Below are positions 9,952-21,537 of a DNA stretch of 64,000 bases, piece after piece. The notes under the pieces are model-generated. The model was not told the origin of the DNA, ran no database searches, and was given only the letters and a program-made list of their open reading frames with translations. Source of the stretch: Cercophora sp. LCS_1 (taxonomy: Eukaryota > Ascomycota > Sordariomycetes > Sordariales > Lasiosphaeriaceae); assembly GCA_036250225.1 (NCBI GenBank), contig JAPZLL010000003.1, forward strand, positions 1,240,001-1,304,000. Reading direction: 5' to 3'. Within the stretch, counting starts at the first letter, position 1. Every line of letters begins with the position of its first letter. Position numbers and translations under genes: made by a program.

Positions 9952-11002
9952 CTAGCGGAGGCTCTGGACGTTGCTGCCCTGGAAGTTTGCCAGGAATGTC
10001 ACGAGCACCGCCATGTATGCAGAGACCCCAAGGATGATGTTGTCAAGCTTGATGCCCGGCACTCCCGCCATCATCCATGTGGCCAAGAACCCAAAAATGA
10101 CTACCACGGCAACAGACCAGTTCTTGCTGGGGTCCACGAGGTAGAGGATCCCCACCGGAGCCATAAGTGGCAGAAGGGTCCCAGACACCAGAACCATGGT
10201 GAAGAGTATCTTCAGCCTGTCGCCCCGGTAATGGTTTTTGAAGGTTGACCCCTTGGGCGTGTCCTTGTCTTTGAACAGCTTCTTGAATAGTTGTCAGCAC
10301 CACATGGCCGGACAGAAAAACGTTGGACATCTTACCATCAGAAAGTCATGGATGGGCCCTTGGGTATAGACAAGCCACTCAATTGGGTGGTGCATGAGGC
10401 CGTCACGGTTCCTTGTCGTGATGAAGTCATCGATATCGGTATAAGGGGCCCGGGCCTGCTCGTTCAGCAGCTTAGCTTCCTTGATGTTCTCAGCGAGGGA
10501 GTTGACCTCAGGTCTATCAACAATGTCGAGCTTGCGGAGCGCGATGTCGTTGAGTAGGGCTTGCTCTGTTGGGGAGTGGATGTAAGCGCCGAGCGGCTTC
10601 AAACAGGACCGGCGCATGTATTCCACATACCATACTCTGCGAGAAGCTTGTTCAACTCATGTTGCAACACATCCTTCTTCGACATTGCTTCGGCTCCGTC
10701 GCGCCCTTTTCCGAGCTGCCACGGCGAGAGGGACTGCAGGGCCCCCGGATCACTCACGGCGTCTTTTATATCGAGATCGAAGAGCTCCGTTCCTAGATAG
10801 TGGATCCTGCCTTGAAGGTAAAGGAGCCTGCGCTTGCGGAGAGTACCGAAGCGTCGATGGAGGGAACCGTTCCCCAGGACGTCCTGGGAACGCGCCAGGT
10901 AAGGCCACCCTTTTGGGTAGAGCTCATCTCCTATCTGTCAATATGGCAACTTTGATATGAGAGTTGAAACATGCCTACCTTCGAAGTTATCATTGTACAC
11001 AT
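9952..11002 (-). CDS. DUF6594 domain membrane protein, copy 1
   Basis: Four exons on the minus strand: 11002-10979, 10934-10631, 10565-10336 and 10281-9952; 295 aa. The protein has the full DUF6594 layout. First comes an N-terminal YPKGWPYLAR element, then a cytosolic helical part with a HRRF...LLYLQGRI helix, and a D-I-K-D-A-x-SDP turn. A second helix (ELNKLLAEYEQALL) follows. The C-terminus has three closely spaced membrane segments (about residues 210-234, 240-262 and 265-285). DUF6594 is a large, mostly uncharacterised family in filamentous ascomycetes, and no reaction or partner is known to me. The internal exons are secure because the domain reads straight across the junctions. The first exon (MCTMITSK, 24 bases, followed by a 44-bp intron) is the weakest part, and the true start could lie further upstream. 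The second copy lies 5.3 kb away on the same strand. Confidence 0.78.
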
Positions 11003-13485
11003 AAAAAGGATGGCTATGGCGGTCCGGAGCCGGACTCGACCCTATCCTCAGTCAGAGCAGTTCACCTCGATCACGCGTTTCTTTCCGTATCATACCTTCT
11101 TGTTCCTCAGCGTCGTGCTCAAGGTCGGGAGTAGCTTGGGCCCATGGCCAGGTCAGGTACTTCCGTAGGCGGGTGGGATGATGAGATCGAGTCTCTGTGG
11201 ACGGCTGCTCCATGTTTGAAAAACAAAGTCGCAAGTGTAAGCCCAGACACTCTGTGGTTCTATTGCGTCTGAACGGCGAAGGGTAGACCGAGGGTATTAA
11301 ATACTTCGAAGCACCACTTGGCTTGGTCAAGCGGGTGGACTTGCGGCTCTGTTCCCTTCGAGTGTCGGAAAGGGCACAAAGGACAAACTTAACGAATAGC
11401 ATCATGGTTTGTGCCCAACCAACAAGTCGCGTCGTCGTCACTCCCGAACACGAGTACATGTCGAGATGTACTCTCAGCACGCCCTGCTCGAGAGGGTGTA
11501 GCGGGTTGGAGCATGACAGGAAGCAAAAATGATTATCGTGGCCGCCGAACTGGCCACAAGTGTCGAAGCATCCTTCTGGTGGAAGACGAGAGCTTTGTGG
11601 CTGTGTTGACACCACAAGCGGCGACGGCCTGGCGACGTCCTATTCGTGAATGGGATACTAGCGAGGATGGTTGGCTGTCGTGTTTGGGCATAGTGTCAAT
11701 TCTCCCTCGTCTCATCATCCTCTTTTCACGGGACCACATGGTCCTGCTTCTTCACCGCTACCCAAGGCGGCCCCCAAGTGTGGGCTGGATATGGCATCAC
11801 GACGGGGTGCGGGACGCCCGGCAGGCGAGGGGTAGAGAGGGATTGCGAACGCGACTCCTAGGCGGGTTTTGGCGCCAGGGAACACACGGCATCCCGCCTA
11901 CCCTTTTCACCAGGCCAAGACACCACGGCATCTTGTTTACCATGCGCAACTTTACATCTGCTTCTGGAGCGGGAAATGCGCTAATCCTTGAGTATATGCT
12001 TGTCTCTCTCCTTTCTGTGCTGCGTCTATCTTATCGGAAATCTAGACATCTCTCACGCCCCATCAACGGTCCTGTTGTGAACTTCTCTTTCCCGGCAAGG
12101 CCATTGAGGATGGCCCCGAAACACACCATAACTAGCCTATGCTATCTGCGGAATGCGAATTGTAGTCGAGGCGAGTAATGCAGGCCTGGTGTAACGTAGC
12201 CCACGCACTTGTGACAAATATTGTTCACGAAGCTACATGTTTCGTCGTCTACCTAAGGCACACAGCCCTCTTGACTCCTCCCTTATCCGACCATTGAATA
12301 CCCTCCATCAAGGCAGAACAAGGCTGTCGATGATCTCGAGAGCCTCCCGACTGGAGCAAAGTGTGGGACATATTCATCTACCTTCTAAGCATTGTGTCTC
12401 CGTGATCCTACCTCCGTACGTGTCTTTTCTCTTCCTTCGATTGCCCACAGTATTATTTTCTTCAAACCGCAAACAGCTTTCTCTCGCGCTCCCAACATCC
12501 CAATGTTTTCCGGCGGTGTTCCTTGTTCAAGGCAACACGTGGCTCGCGATTCGACGAGGATCTTCGGAGAAAAAAAGCGATCGAGGATTGCCATGGAGGC
12601 TCTGGAGCGGGCTGGGGCCCCGAACACCGTGCTCTCCACTTCGCGCTTGAAGGCGAATAGCTCGGTTGTTGTCGAATTGGGGCGACAGCAAAGTGCTATT
12701 TTCATGACTGCGTGTCTTGATTGAATGTCCGTTGATGCAAGGTCCTCCCCTCGCGCCTGGGAGTCCCGTCACGAGGCCGTTGCTGGTATGGTGTCTGCCC
12801 TACGAACATCTGGCCAGGCACCGGAGCCTGACACCATCGAGGTACACCTGGGGGCGAGAAAGGAGCTCTCAGCACCCACACCCCAAGGTGTAGTGCCAAC
12901 CTTACCCTGTGCGCAACGGGGAGGGGAACATACCTTGGTTGTCCGCGGGTCCTCGACACACTGCAGCAAGCCTGGTCGCGGGTATGGAGGTGTCACAGAT
13001 GGCCACCGCGATGGTGCCTTAGCATCGAACTGGAATTCCGCGAAGGACAAAGACGAGCGCAGGAAACTCCCGTCCATCTGGTCGGGCCGGGAGTGGAGCA
13101 CAATGGTGGAACCTACCTGAGACCGCGCCCGCTATGCGTTTGTGAAGGAATTGAGGGGAGCCTCCCGTCTCGCCACAACGGCGGCGTCTGCTCCAAGTGA
13201 TGGAAGACAGGCCAGGGGGTATGGAGGCCGAAGTTCTGGAGCCTGGAAGCCTTTCGCACGCATAAGGTCTTGGGAATCAGAAGATCCCTGTACTTAGAGC
13301 AGGACAGCAAGCGTGATGTTGGCAGCACTTGGCCAGTCTTGATGTCAGGCTGGTCGTCCGGGCGCAGCTTCCAGTCACAAGCCATATCGTACCTCCTTCG
13401 GCAGATGCGCGAGAAGCGCTGTGGCACACATCCCTTGGTTCGGAGCCAACCGCTGACCGCTATCGCTCTGTATTTTTCCGGTCGA

Positions 13486-13640
13486 TTTTTTTTTTTTTTG
13501 GCGCACAGCCCTTCTTTCTTCTCCCCTTTCCCTTCAACTCTCCTCCTTTACTCTTCCAACCTTTCTCTCTTTACAACAAGACCACCGCGCCCTCGATCGG
13601 CCCTCGCGATCATCTTCTCCTCTCTCCAAGTTCATCGTCC
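13486..13640 (+). promoter_or_regulatory. Orphan pyrimidine-rich, promoter-like tract
   Basis: A T14 homopolymer (13486-13499) leads into about 140 bases that are strongly CT-rich on the plus strand, the composition that precedes transcription starts in filamentous fungi. The first ATG after it (13690) opens only a 109-codon frame with no domain. It may start a noncoding or unrecognised transcript, or simply be low-complexity DNA. Confidence 0.3.
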
Positions 13641-14890
13641 CAGCACTTCTGCTGCTCAGTTTCCGTCAAGCCTCGAAAATACGCGATCAATGTTCGCTTC
13701 TTCGGGCGTGCCTCTGTCGGCGGGTTTTGTTTTCGTTGGCACTACGCATTTTCTACCAGTTCTCTTCTTTCCCCTACACACGCGCTTTGAGCAAGCGTTC
13801 ATCCCTCAAGCCGACAAGTTGTCGCATTCCCTTGATCCCTTCCTCAAACACTCTCCTCTTCGCAGTTTTTGGGACCGTCTTTCTACGTCTCGGATGATGC
13901 TTGGTTTGACACGTCTCCCTTTCTCATTTGAGCAGACCGGTGAGGTCTTTGCAGGAGGGATACGCGCACATTGGCTGGCAACACGACATTTGCAACGGCC
14001 CGCACTTTGGGTTGCATGACGATGGACCCCCACCCAACCGATCACAGCATTTGCTTTTTTACGCTTGGCCTTTTACGTATCTCATGAGCGATTTTGAGTT
14101 GAATCAAGACAAGTGTCTTGCATGCGTCTGAATTTGGGTTATGAGGTCCAAGAGGTGGCTTCATCCCCGCACCTACTACGACAGGGAGCTTGGGCGGCGG
14201 GACGGTGGAATTGATCCATGTCAGCAGATGCGCCCGTGGGTCGATTGGTGGGTGGTGCTATGTTTTTCTGGCGGCACAAGGGGTTATTAAAAAATGACGA
14301 TGTGGTCTCTAGCCGAGCTGCACATTGAGATTGGAGTTGGATTGGCCAGAATACATCCAGGATGGGTGGGCATGGGCGTGTTGCACGGCTTGATGGCGGC
14401 CCCCGGGCGGCAAAGGTTATGCGACACGTTGGACCAGGACTCGACAACGGAACCCCTGTCCCGTACGCTGATTCCTGGGGTGAATGGGATGGAGACAATA
14501 ACCTCACTGTCGTTTTTATGAGCGCGATGAGGTCTGAGACGATCGATCCACAGCAACAGAATGGTGAAGAGGAGGTATTTGGAATGAGCGCTGAATGAGC
14601 AGTGGCGGCGATTCTCCGAAATCCGGCCTCTCGTCGCTCAGCCACAGCCTTTCCCATTGGTACTAGCAGCACGCGCACAACTCATTTCGAAATGAACGCG
14701 AGTTATTCTGCGCAGCCCGCACAGGGAGCACGTCCGAGACGAGTCTTGAACGACCCCTGACGGCCAACGCCCCCAACATTTTCCCGCAAACAGACCGTTC
14801 GCCGAATTAGGATGGGGTGTTCTGGGTCGAAGCCTGAGAAGCAGTACTCAGCTACCGTCCTCTGATTTTGAGTGTTTGAACTGATTGATC

Positions 14891-14957
14891 GCAGCAATGG
14901 GGCCACATCGACGCTTCCCCGCCGCAATGGGGCCGCATCGACGCTTCCCCGCCGCAA
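14891..14957 (+). repeat. Tandem 30-bp duplication
   Basis: Two adjacent 30-bp units (14891-14920 and 14921-14950) differ at only two bases, and a further 7 bases of a third unit follow. No gene is recognised over it. The high identity suggests a recent local duplication. Confidence 0.85.
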
Positions 14958-15309
14958 GACCCCCCTCGCAACCCACAAGAGCAAACCTGAAACAAAGAGA
15001 CCGCATAAAGGGAATGGCAAAGTAAAGGGAGACGCGGGCAACGGTAATCGGAATGGGAACTGTCCTGGAAATCCCACCCCGAGAGGTCGAGACGATGGCA
15101 ACCTAGTGCTGGCACGGTGACGCTCATCTCGATTCGAGGATCCACGACGGAACGGGCTTTGGAACAACACTTTCGGCCGCCCAGGCACCGAATTCCGAGA
15201 TGATGTGCAGATTCTGTGCGCCCAGACGAAACACGAGGTTCCGGGTTGAAGGGAGGCGGAAGGAAAGTTTGTTTCTGTGGTGTGGTTTGAGTTACAATGG
15301 GAAAGAGGG

Positions 15310-15325
15310 AAAAAAAAAAAAAAAA
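15310..15325 (+). repeat. A16 homopolymer
   Basis: A run of 16 adenines in gene-free DNA. A poly(A) run can mark the end of a retroposed copy, but no retroelement sequence or target-site duplication is visible beside it. Confidence 0.8.
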
Positions 15326-16269
15326 CCGTAATGATAACGGCTACTCTCACATAATACACACTCTTCATTCCTTTTACACATTGCACGCTGAATGACGAGT
15401 TGCGACATTCTTGGGCTCGAAGCCACGATTGCCCTGACACTATTGTGCTTCAAGTCAACAGACTCGCAAGGGGTGAAATGTGAGTAATGTCGTCAGGAGC
15501 CCCGTCATGAGTCTCGGCATGCCTACTCGGCAGAGCGGTACAGCCCAGATCGTGTCCTCCTGCTTGGTTGGCAAGTCTGTGGGCACCGTGGGAAGCGCCA
15601 AGAGGCAAAAGGGTGCCAAACAACAATTGCCGTACAAAATAGCTGTCCCCGCAGTGGCCATTACACAGCTCTGCCCGCATTTCTTGTACAGCCGTGCAAG
15701 CCCCTGGAGCCCTCTAGATGATAGTCATTTCCCTCGAGAGAATACAAAACAGCATTTCTCACCAAACAACACAATAACGTCCCCGTCTTCGAAACCCTAG
15801 ATCCCAGTCATCCTCGCCCGGTTGTGGTGTGTTTCTTCTGCTGCAGTCTCTGCGAGGACCCAGCCCGCATTCTTGACCGCCGAAACCTCCATCGATCCCT
15901 CACCGCTCACCGGGCCCAAAAAAGCGACCACGAGTCACATCGGCGCATCCCACGTCCAAATTTTTCCCTCTGCATCAAGCTGAAACGGGGAACATATCCT
16001 TTACCGGGATACCATCTGATTCGCATCGGAGCATTTTCAACCATTTGGAATGATCTCTTTGTTACCTATCGTTATCCAAAGTCCCTGTTCTCCCCACACA
16101 TGCGCCCCGGTCCGGTGATCCACTCGGAGCCGGGTTCGTGCTCCCCGCGATTACCATGAAGAGGAAATGGAAATTCGGGGAGACCCCGGGCGGACCCAGA
16201 CGTTTATATCAACGACATGTCTTGCTGAAATACATTGACGGGTTTCTCGTACATGCCATCCTCACCAGA

Positions 16270-17320
16270 TCACCGGGGTGCGAAAGAAACAAGTTGCACC
16301 ATGGTGGTGACGAGCACGGCGCTGAGAGCCCAGGCCGAGATCATGGCCCCGCGCGCGTCCGTGTCTTCGTGAACGTTCACGGCAAGACTGAACAGGAAAG
16401 TAAAGGCAACGACGACCCCGAACGACGCAGCCGCGCTGAGATCGCATAGAACGAGGATGCCGACTGGGGCGAGGACGGCCATGGCGGGGAGCGTAGTGGC
16501 GACGGCCTTCAAGATGAGGACGTAACTCAACGGCACTAGATTGTACTCGCAGTCGGGGGGCGATGGACTGGGTGCCAGGCTCTGCAGCGCGGCGTCAGGA
16601 ATCGCAGGGCTAAAAAAGTGGTTTGAGCAGATACGACGTGAGGACTTACGCCAAGCATCTCCCCGACTCTAGTATGGATGAACCGATCCATGATTTTTGG
16701 TAACGGCTTTGATATGCTAACGAGCTCAGGAGTGTCCAGCCATGCCAAGGCGTCCGGCTCGAGCATGCTGTCTTGAGTAATCCTCGCTAGAAAATCTCGA
16801 TGACGGGCCCGCGACACGGGGTGCAGCTGGCACATTTCCTTGTATCGACGCACGCTTTTAGCTACCCAAGTGGCGTTAGTTCTTCTATTATTCATTTTCC
16901 ACCCAGACTCTTTTTTTTTTTTTTTTACCTACCCATGAGAGCCCACTCCTTTTCTATCTCCTCCATAAGCACGTCGTATTCTTCCCTTACGTCTGGCTGC
17001 CCGGGCAACCTTGTCTGGTGCTTCGTCAAGCATCTGAGATGCGTATCTTCCTTTCGGTCGAGTGCTCGAAGCTGGCCTTTGAGGAAGGCCAAGCGTCCGT
17101 TATGATACTGAATAACGCGCATCCCTTCTGTGGCAAAGCTGTTGATGACGTCCGCACTGCCAAAGAAGTTCGACATCGCGGCGATCTTTCCCCATCCGGG
17201 AGGCTCGTCATAGTCTTTGACTGTGTCAGCGACCGGTCCTTGCAGCAAGTGGTGCAGCATACAGCTTTCGTGAGATCTGCATTTCTCCAGAAATTCGTCA
17301 AGGTCGAACTCTGCTGCCAT
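16270..17320 (-). CDS. DUF6594 domain membrane protein, copy 2
   Basis: Three exons on the minus strand: 17320-16933, 16861-16650 and 16581-16270; 303 aa. Order of parts: an acidic N-terminus of about 40 residues, then PPGWGKIAAM (the GWP-like DUF6594 entry), the helix with LAFLKGQLRALDRKED, the REEYDVLMEEI helix, and three C-terminal membrane segments. The last exon shares APVGIL-x-L-x-D with copy 1 at the first membrane segment. Both introns have good branch sites (CTAAC and CTGAC, 12-14 bases before AG); the first intron carries A16 just after its GTAGGT donor. The ATG at 17320 has an ideal context (ACAATGG). Upstream sequence to 17442 also reads as protein but in a shifted frame with a stop, described in the findings. 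Function is unknown. Confidence 0.78.
16911..16926 (+). repeat. T16 homopolymer inside an intron
   Basis: Sixteen thymines on the plus strand. On the coding strand of DUF6594 copy 2 this is A16, starting six bases into the first intron, directly after the GTAGGT donor. Confidence 0.85.
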
Positions 17321-17442
17321 TGTGTCAGGGGCGGTCTCGTCCAGCTTGCCGGAGCCCTACTGGTCTGGGTTGAACTGGGCGACGGCGGGCACCGAGTCGG
17401 TCCCGCTTCCGCCGTGTTCTCATCGGGAGCAAAGTCGGGCAT

Positions 17443-20400
17443 GTTGCTTTCTTCGGAGCGACGCCAATATCTCGACGTGGTGTTTTGACGCTATTCTACA
17501 GTCCAAGGGTGGCGGGAGAGAGAGTGATCTTGTCCATATGGGCCACCCGACCAGGCTTGAGTCGGTAGGAGATACATAGTCTTCGTCTTTTCGCTGCCTG
17601 ACAACGACGCAAGCGTGACTTGGAGGACAGAATTCCAGCCAAACTGCAATATGCAGACGAGACAGAGGTGGTGAGGGGGTTCGCACTCTCATGGGGCAGC
17701 CGTGACGGCGCTCCACACAGCGGCCGGCTTGGGCGGCCTAGGTGAGGCCATTCGAACGGCGGTGACCAAGTATCGCGGTGCAAAGAGACTGCGCCTCGTC
17801 GAGTTTCTACCCGTTGGTAAGGCAGAGGGGCCAAGCGCCGACCATTGGCTGGTGGTGGTTGGCGGCGGCGACGAGAGGACAGACCGCTATGAGAGTGTGC
17901 ACGGAAGAACGGTTGACCTTAGGAATCCAAGGGAGCCTCGTGAAGAACGGAAAAGGGCCACTTACGCATCTTGTTCTGGCCGACTCGGGAGAGAATGGTC
18001 GGGTAACGGCATCGGCGCTATTGGCTCACCCTCAGCCCCATCAACGCAAGCCCGGCCAACGGTCAACCACGGGTGCTCTGTGTTCCGGCGCGGGAAAGGC
18101 AGCTACGGGCTTCTCTGCGCCCGACCACCCGTGAAGGAGGGGGGGGCCAAATAGTCAAAAGGCCTCACCGATGGATTCGGATGTTGGATCTGGAGCGCGC
18201 CAGTGGACTCGAGGTCCAGTGTAGAGCCTCAATCACGCCTGGACATCGCTCCGAAGTATCGACACGTCACAGGCCTAGCGTGAGATAGATCCCGTGCCGC
18301 TTTCTTGCATCTCTTCGTCATCGCGTCTTTTGAGCTAGGCCGATACGTATCGCAGAGCCTCTTCGTTCATTGCAGCTCTGTCAAGGCCATGGGGTGCGCC
18401 TAGATCTGGTGTTCTCATCCGGGCAGAGGTCATCACTGGGGGTACGCCCTCCCGTTGGGATATTCTCATCTGACGAACCATCGAGCAGAAATGGGCATCG
18501 TCATTCTTGCGGGCTCGGAGTGACGATTCGACTGTGGGAGGACACTCCTGCCTAGGAGTTGTGCGCAGCTCGGCGGGGACTCTCTGAGTAAGGCGTGGGA
18601 AACGTCACAATGGAGGAGACATGGCGTTGTCTTTTTTTTTTCTTTTTTTCTAACCTATGCAGACTCTCCTGTTGAGTCTTCCCGATTAGATGCGGTTAGA
18701 GCCTTGGATATCGAAAGCGCATTAGGCGAGCGCGAGATATTGACGGGGAAGCGGGATATGTTGTCGGCATGGAGTGCGCAAGAACAAAGAAAGATCTTCT
18801 CGGCGTTGGCTTGGGGAAGACAATCCGCTTTGCCTGGCCTGAGACAGGGTTGAAATGGTCATGCCACATGGGACAGCTCCTAGGGGGGCTTCAATCAAGG
18901 CTTTCAATCAATGAAAGACACTCACTGTCCGGTGGAGCGCCATGATATGGAGGCGTGCCTTCCTGGTCCAGTGAGGAGTGAGGGCACAGTGTTTTGGGCC
19001 AGTAACAGAGGACCCGGTCCCAGGAAGGTACCTAGACAGAAGCGCCGGACGGTAGGCTGCAACCCGTGTCTGTCATGAAATCCGTCCCCTTTTCCCATTT
19101 TACCAAGTGGCCTCGGAGCAAACTTCCCTCCCTTCCCTTCTTCATCTTTCAACCCCACGATCCGACAGTCGACTTTTCTCTGTTCCCACACGCGCCAGGT
19201 CGGTCGGCTCATCCTGGTCGGCAAGTCCTGTTTTGTTTGTCTTTGAATTTTATGACTCGGTTGTTTCAGTTGACTCGTCCCAAAATCCGTGGAGATGCAT
19301 CCGCGATTGCTGTGCTCATCACGTCGACGGCTTCTCCCCCAGATGTCATCACTGCGTTTTCGTCGCCCAGTTTCCCCTTCTTCCGACCCGCGACACTTCT
19401 GCTTGGCTCTGAACGTGCTGGCTACCATTTCTGGTCAGCGTCGTCATGCAAGTCTGCTGCAGGTCGCCGGATTGACACAGCAATTCGGTTGCGATTATGC
19501 AAGTGCTGATCTCTCGGCTGGCAATTTATCGAGCGAATTTGGGCGGACACGGCGGCAAACATCAAACCGCTCGCGCCAAGTTCGATCATGGCTGGTCATG
19601 GGGGGCGTACCCCCACGATCAGCTCATTCGCGGCTTTGTCAAAGGGAAGCTGAGGAGGCAGTCCGCCTGCGGCCCCGCGTCTTGGCGTTGAGCGGCCCGT
19701 TACCAGTCCCGGGCCGGCCCCGTGCGAAGCGAGACTGTTCCCCGGTCTTTTTCTTTGCTTCGGCGCCGGTCGGCCGGGCCGTTACATCCAAGAAGCACTG
19801 AGAATTCCAATTTCCTTGTTCGTGGAGCAACGCAGCTTGGTAGGATACCAAGCCCATGGTGGGGCCAAGTGGCACTGGGGCTTCAATCCCGCATCATCAC
19901 TTGAATCAACGCGTCACGATAAGATGGAGAGAACACGGAGCAGGGAGAGCAAGGAGTGATGAGCTCCTGACTCCTGGAGTTGATCTCCTTTTGGATTTTT
20001 CTCCCATTTCTGTTCTGTCGTGGGCCGACTTGTTGGGCGGTTAGGTTGTGAAGTCCCAACCATTCGAGGACTCTACGGCTGGCTTGCATCCACAATTTCC
20101 CGGACTACCCCGGGGAAATGTACTCTTCAGCTTCCAAAGCTTATTGGGAACGCGCCGACGGCTTGGAGCTCTTTGCCTTCGGTGCGTTCAGCGAGCCTCA
20201 CTGCCATCGAAATGTGCGGATGCGAGTATCCTAATCCCGTGACCACACTGATGGCCGCCTGTTTACGCCACATTCACCAACCGCTGAGCCCCTTGAACGG
20301 CGCGTTGACAGGGGGCGATCCCCCACGAAATAATCGATTCTTTCTCGCAGTTGGTTCTTTGGCTTTCCGGGGACACAGGGTGCATCTATAGCTCAACAGA

Positions 20401-21537
20401 GGGGTTGTGGCAGGCTTATTCACCGGTGAGGACGATGGAATGAGGATGGGCCCAAGCCTGAAGGCTGGCACCAGATGGGGAACCGGACAAGGTTGACGCT
20501 CATCGACCGGAGAGGGCCTGTCCCTAGCCCTCCCTGTGCTGACGTGAAATTCCGCCCCTGCAAATTCTCTTTGAGCACGCACAGAAACGCCAACCAAGGA
20601 ATCGGGAAAGTTCGCCGATTCGGACTGAACTGCCCGATTGCGACTTTCTTGCCTCGAAGAGCGACCGGTATCGATCATCATGTCTGGCAAGTATCTCTTG
20701 CCGGTGTCATTGCGGTAAAATGAGAAACGTCCACTGTCGGGGCAGGGTTGATCTAACGCGCCTCGTTCGCCAGGAAACCAGCGAGCTGGTGGCCATTTCA
20801 GATTCCGCCCGGCCGTGGAAAAGACCAAAACGATTCAAAGGCTAGCAACGAAAAAAATGACGAGAAGACGGAGTCAAATCCGAATCCGACTCAAAACTGA
20901 AAGGGGTCACCCAAACCTCTGGCGAAATCGAAGCGAAAAGAGACAGACATTGGAGCCAAGCAAGAAGCACGAAGGAAACGATGGGTGCCACGGGTGTAAA
21001 AACACACGGCGGAGGGCTGAATATAATATGCACGAGCAACGATGGGGAGCGATGGCGGTCCGAGGATCTGCAACCAAAAAGCCATGTTTTGCGGTTCGCT
21101 CCAAGTTGACGCGGCAGAACAACACAGAGGCGCCGCGAGGCGTCCGACGATGATGCCCGGCCCGCTCCGGCGGCGCTGTTGATTGGCGAAGTTTGGCAGC
21201 GTCGTTTCTGGCAAGCTGGTGCATTCAGATCTCACGGGGGGTTTAAGCTTGTTTTTTCAGCGTAGCATTCCGTCAAGGGCAGAGTTCAGACTGTTCTCCA
21301 CGCTGGGTAACCAAAACGGGGCGTTCGGGATGCAAAACGGTGGTAATTTGATGTGTCGGTGGTCAATTCACGACTTGCCGACAGTAAACAGATGGCAGAG
21401 ATATATCATTGAGAGTTCAGAAATCACGATTGATTGGTGAATTGTTGCCCACCGCTGATTGCTATTCCACATTGCATCATTATAATAAAACCTCGCAATC
21501 CCCAAGGCCGCGCAATGAAGAACGTCAACGTAGACTC
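17443..21537. other. 4.1 kb gene-free stretch
   Basis: This lies between DUF6594 copy 2 and the 3' end of tof1. It contains a CT-rich patch around 19080-19200 and a textbook intron-like signal at 18588-18662 (separate entry). No frame shows a domain. Open frames around 19066-19801 are Ser/Arg/Pro-rich and look like chance frames. Confidence 0.5.
18588..18662 (+). other. Intron-like sequence in gene-free DNA
   Basis: A GTAAGG donor is followed 75 bases later by a long T tract, the branch sequence CTAAC (18650-18654) and a CAG acceptor. The length, order and spacing match introns of the real genes in this window. No coding frame is recognisable on either side, so if it is used it belongs to a noncoding or unrecognised transcript on the plus strand. 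Confidence 0.35.

Larger units (their letters stand above)
11003..16269. other. 5.3 kb gap between the DUF6594 genes, no recognisable gene
   Basis: Visible elements are a T14 run at 13486-13499 followed by a pyrimidine-rich tract, a 30-bp tandem duplication at 14891-14957 and an A16 run at 15310-15325. Long open frames (11411-12178 plus, 13270-14019 plus, 14703-15440 minus; 245-255 codons) show no domain, no homologous-looking motif and low-complexity composition, so I do not call them genes. Part of this stretch must be the promoter of DUF6594 copy 1. Confidence 0.5.

Noticed and set aside
11411..12178. 255-codon plus-strand open frame
   Set aside because: Long, but with no recognisable domain, no stable hydrophobic pattern, and competing frames on both strands; expected in GC-rich noncoding DNA.
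13270..14019. 249-codon plus-strand open frame
   Set aside because: Runs through a T14 and a CT-rich tract, giving Phe/Ser/Leu-rich low-complexity sequence. The promoter-like nature of the tract is the more likely reading.
15310..15325. A16 run as evidence of a retroposed gene
   Set aside because: No reverse transcriptase, no processed gene copy and no target-site duplication nearby.
14703..15440. 245-codon minus-strand open frame with an internal peptide repeat
   Set aside because: The repeat comes from the 30-bp duplication and the hydrophobic part from the A16 run; no domain.
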